A stretch of 64,000 bases of DNA from Paenibacillus rhizophilus (GTDB lineage: Bacteria; Bacillota; Bacilli; Paenibacillales; Paenibacillaceae): positions 363,777 to 427,776 of the forward strand of contig NZ_RQPI01000002.1 of assembly GCF_003854965.1 (NCBI RefSeq), in the 5' to 3' direction. The stretch's first letter is position 1; each line of letters opens with the position of its first letter. Both the position numbers and the translations under genes were made by a program. The notes under the pieces are model-generated. The model had not been told where the DNA came from. It worked only from the letters and a program-made list of their open reading frames with translations, and did no database searches. Shown piece by piece: positions 62,185 to 64,000 of the stretch.

Positions 62185-62735
62185 CGGTGTGCTCCTCTCT
62201 CCTCAATGATAATTCCCCGAGATATGCTGCTCCGTTCCAGACAAAATTTTGGCCACAGAACGATCTGCCCGGTATGATAGCCATAATGCGCCGGTATCCT
62301 CACGAGCAGAGTGCGAATGCTTTTTACATCCTTGGCGTCTTCTTCGGAAGCCTGCCCGCGTTTCATCCGGTTCCAGTCTCCAACATCATAAGGAACCGTA
62401 ACCTCACGGTTCAAATCCCCATCCGACAAGGAGGAGAGGATCGCTTCCGACTGACGTCTCGCTTCTTTCAGCTTGGCAATAAGCCCATCCCGGGAAAAGC
62501 CGCCCTCTTCGCTAAATTCCTTGGAGCGCTCCCGAATCAACGGCCTGCCGCCAACAGCCGTTACGAAATTCTGATATTCGTTACCCGCAAGGTGCAGGCA
62601 GTAATTGCCGATGCTGTTCATACCGGGCTTGATTTTTGTCCAGATTTGTTCATCCGACAGGAGCAGCAGGCTTTTTTCGATACTCTCCAGTTGATTGTTC
62701 ATGTTATCCAGCGCGTCTTTGACCAGTTCTATCAT
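62181..62735 (-). CDS. DinB-family protein (DUF1572-like)
   Basis: 184 residues, helical bundle. NYCLHLAGNEYQNFVTAVGG and VRIPAHYGYHTGQIVLWPKF supply His ligands typical of metal-binding DinB proteins, which are thought to be thiol-dependent transferases. The ATG follows GGAGGG by six bases; an earlier in-frame ATG lies inside the ribosome site region. It is coupled to the aldo/keto reductase gene by a four-base overlap. Confidence 0.88.
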   Translation of the reverse strand: MIELVKDALDNMNNQLESIEKSLLLLSDEQIWTKIKPGMNSIGNYCLHLAGNEYQNFVTAVGGRPLIRERSKEFSEEGGFSRDGLIAKLKEARRQSEAILSSLSDGDLNREVTVPYDVGDWNRMKRGQASEEDAKDVKSIRTLLVRIPAHYGYHTGQIVLWPKFCLERSSISRGIIIEERGAHR

Positions 62736-63065
62736 ACACATCCCTCCGGGCTTCGTATGGACTTAGTACAAGCATACCATATTTTCCAGAAAAGCCGCCA
62801 AACGGGCGAAAGCTCCTAATTATTAACCCACTCGCTTCCCGCCGACACTGTTTAGCCGCACAGAAATCGGCATAGGAGCCGCCTTTTGCAACGTCATAGC
62901 TGACAGGACACGTTCTTTGACTATCCCAGATCTCATGCTGCAAGATTTCCCGGCTGCGCTTTATCCATTTCAACGCGGAGCGCGGAGAAGGCTTGGGGCT
63001 TTCTATCTCCCTTCATCACTGGTATAATTTAGTTATTTCAATACGGTTAGGAGAGAATGTCTTTC
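62736..63065. other. Intergenic region with a possible decayed ORF and a promoter
   Basis: A minus-strand frame around 62770-62960 reads as a basic, Cys-containing protein segment (KWIKRSREILQHEIWD) but has no start site or recognisable family. An extended -10 element TGGTATAAT (63020-63028) lies 37 bases before the next gene; its -35 box is weak. Confidence 0.4.
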
Positions 63066-63428
63066 ATGAGCATTGGCCTTATATTTATTGTAGTTTTGGC
63101 TTTTGTGCTGGTAAGCGGAATTATCCGAAGAGACGGACATGGCAAGCCTCCCGGCAAAACCCGGAACGACACCGAATATGATTCTTCCCTCTTTATGCTG
63201 TCCAACCCCGATCTGACCGGCAGCTCCCACAGCAATTCCCATTCCCATGGACGAAATCATCACCATCACGGCGGTTCCAATTTCGATAGCGGAAGCCAGC
63301 ATCAGGGACATCACGGCGGCTCGCATGATTTCGGCGGCTTTGGCGGCCATTCCGACGGCGGACACAGCGGTGGCGGAGATGCCGGAGGCGGAGGAGACTG
63401 CGGTGGCGGTGGCGGTGGCGGAGACTGA
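63066..63428 (+). CDS. Small membrane-tethered His/Gly-rich protein
   Basis: About 120 residues. The N-terminal hydrophobic segment (SIGLIFIVVLAFVLVSGII) is probably a membrane anchor, followed by a polar linker and a tail that is almost all His, Gly, Ser and Asp, including HSHGRNHHHHGG and a final run of Gly and Asp with one Cys. The composition suggests divalent-metal binding (zinc, nickel or copper), but no known family is evident. AGGAGAG lies ten bases upstream of this ATG; an ATG nine bases earlier has too little spacing. Confidence 0.72.
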   Translation: MSIGLIFIVVLAFVLVSGIIRRDGHGKPPGKTRNDTEYDSSLFMLSNPDLTGSSHSNSHSHGRNHHHHGGSNFDSGSQHQGHHGGSHDFGGFGGHSDGGHSGGGDAGGGGDCGGGGGGGD

Positions 63429-63502
63429 GCTTGCCGCGTCAGTCAAGAAACGGCTTGGGCAAGTATAAATAATCAAATCAAAAATCACTTGTAAGCACAA
63501 AA

Positions 63503-63529
63503 AACCACTGCTGAAATTCAGCAGTGGTT
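63503..63529 (-). terminator. Terminator of the rRNA operon
   Basis: AACCACTGCTGA pairs with TCAGCAGTGGTT; on the minus strand six T residues follow. It lies five bases beyond the 5S gene. Confidence 0.87.
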
Positions 63530-63534
63530 CATGT

Positions 63535-63651
63535 GCTTGGCGGCGTCCTACTCTCCCAGGACCCTTCGGTCCAAGTACCATCGGCGCTGGAGGGCTTAAC
63601 GGTCGTGTTCGGGATGGGTACGCGTGGAACCCCTCCGCCATCGCCACCAAA
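63535..63651 (-). rRNA. rrf: 5S ribosomal RNA
   Basis: The minus strand begins TTTGGTGGCGATGGCGGAG and ends AGGACGCCGCCAAGC. The conserved CCCGAACACG and GCGCCGATGGTA segments are present. Length 117 bases is normal. Confidence 0.96.
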
Positions 63652-63812
63652 CGGGCATTTGTTCAAGCAAATGCATACATCAGGTTTTCAGCATCGCCAA
63701 ATGCTGATAGCAACTTCTGTTTACCGCAACTGCTAGAGCTGCATTCAACAGAATTCTTGCTCCCTGAAAACTGGAACCGAAACGAAACTTGCGTCTTGCC
63801 CCTTCCATGTCC

Positions 63813-63868
63813 GGGTCCCCGAAAAGTATTCGGCATACTCTTCGAAGCCTCCGCTTCACTTTTTGGGG
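63813..63868. repeat. Fourth copy of the 56-nt palindromic repeat, in the 23S-5S spacer
   Basis: Begins GGGTCCCCGAAAAGTATT and ends CACTTTTTGGGG, pairing like the three copies at 16252-16434. Relative to those, C-to-A and G-to-T changes in the two arms compensate each other, so the stem is conserved. A T-run (GTTTTT) follows. Confidence 0.82.
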
Positions 63869-63874
63869 TGTTTT

Positions 63875-64000
63875 TGGATAAGCCCTCGACCGATTAGTAT
63901 TGGTCAGCTCCATGCATTGCTGCACTTCCACCTCCAACCTATCTACCTCGTCGTCTTCAAGGGGTCTTACTAATTGGGAAATCTCATCTTGAGGGGGGCT
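63875..64000 (-). rRNA. rrl: 23S ribosomal RNA, 3' end only
   Basis: The minus strand shows the conserved 3' terminal region of 23S rRNA: GACCAATACTAATCGG and the GAGGGCTTATCC end. The gene continues beyond the window. The end coordinate is placed by similarity to known 23S 3' ends and may be off by a few bases. Confidence 0.92.

Noticed and set aside
63652..63874. tRNA genes in the rRNA spacer
   Set aside because: The 23S-5S spacer contains only the palindromic repeat and unstructured sequence; no cloverleaf or T-loop GTTCRANNC pattern is seen.

Overview
The window looks like chromosomal DNA of an endospore-forming Paenibacillus or close relative (Paenibacillaceae). The evidence is moderately high G+C, strong AGGAGG ribosome binding sites, a spoVAC-spoVAD-spoVAE set, an SLH-anchored surface enzyme, many sugar ABC importers with YesN/LytS-type sensors, and the Firmicute order yqeG-yqeH-aroE-yhbY-nadD-yqeK-rsfS-yqeM. 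The right edge enters an rRNA operon (5S and the 3' end of 23S, minus strand). I see no insertion sequence, prophage or CRISPR array.

Left part (1-7460): a divergent cell-wall amino-sugar locus. Leftward run murR, a lipoprotein solute-binding protein, two permeases and an MsmX/UgpC-type ATPase (cut by the window edge). Rightward run a BadF/BadG-type sugar kinase and murQ. The two arms are separated by two face-to-face sigma-A promoters carrying a perfect 16-bp inverted repeat. I read this as MurNAc salvage by ABC import plus a cytoplasmic kinase, instead of the usual PTS transporter. Next come an MBL-fold hydrolase and a 1433-residue SLH-anchored double nucleotidase with a possible Pho box (7462-13100).

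13.1-21.1 kb: a hairpin-rich gap, then an alpha-galactoside locus (LacI regulator, binding protein, two permeases, GH36 alpha-galactosidase) with no ATPase of its own. Three tandem copies of a 56-nt palindromic repeat lie inside it, and a fourth copy lies in the 23S-5S spacer. The lacI-type promoter has a perfect-consensus cre site in its spacer.

21.3-37.7 kb: fumC; a TetR regulator divergent from an ABC exporter pair, with twin 28-bp operators; a G+C-rich repeat desert; an aminotransferase; ThuA and AraC genes; a germination-permease remnant; an orphan secreted protein; a membrane-anchored sugar-binding protein, LytS-type kinase and YesN-type regulator followed by an MFS sugar porter and an unusual ArsR-like regulator; and a 52-residue small protein.

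37.8-53.0 kb: housekeeping genes. These are the yqeG-yqeM cluster with cvfB inserted, a MoxR/DUF58/transglutaminase operon, a DinB-like protein, spoVACDE with a tiny YjcZ-like ORF upstream, and an M42 aminopeptidase.

53.2-64.0 kb: the mannitol PTS operon mtlA-mtlR-mtlF-mtlD, with a cre-like site inside its promoter. It is divergent from an amidohydrolase of the 8-oxoguanine/guanine deaminase type, which lies behind a well-formed purine riboswitch whose terminator reuses the aptamer's 3' strands (predicted ON switch). Then a hydroxyacid dehydrogenase, an aldo/keto reductase and DinB pair, a His/Gly-rich membrane-tethered protein, and the rRNA genes. The strongest candidates for something new are the ABC-based MurNAc module, the purine-riboswitch-controlled deaminase and the dispersed palindromic repeat.
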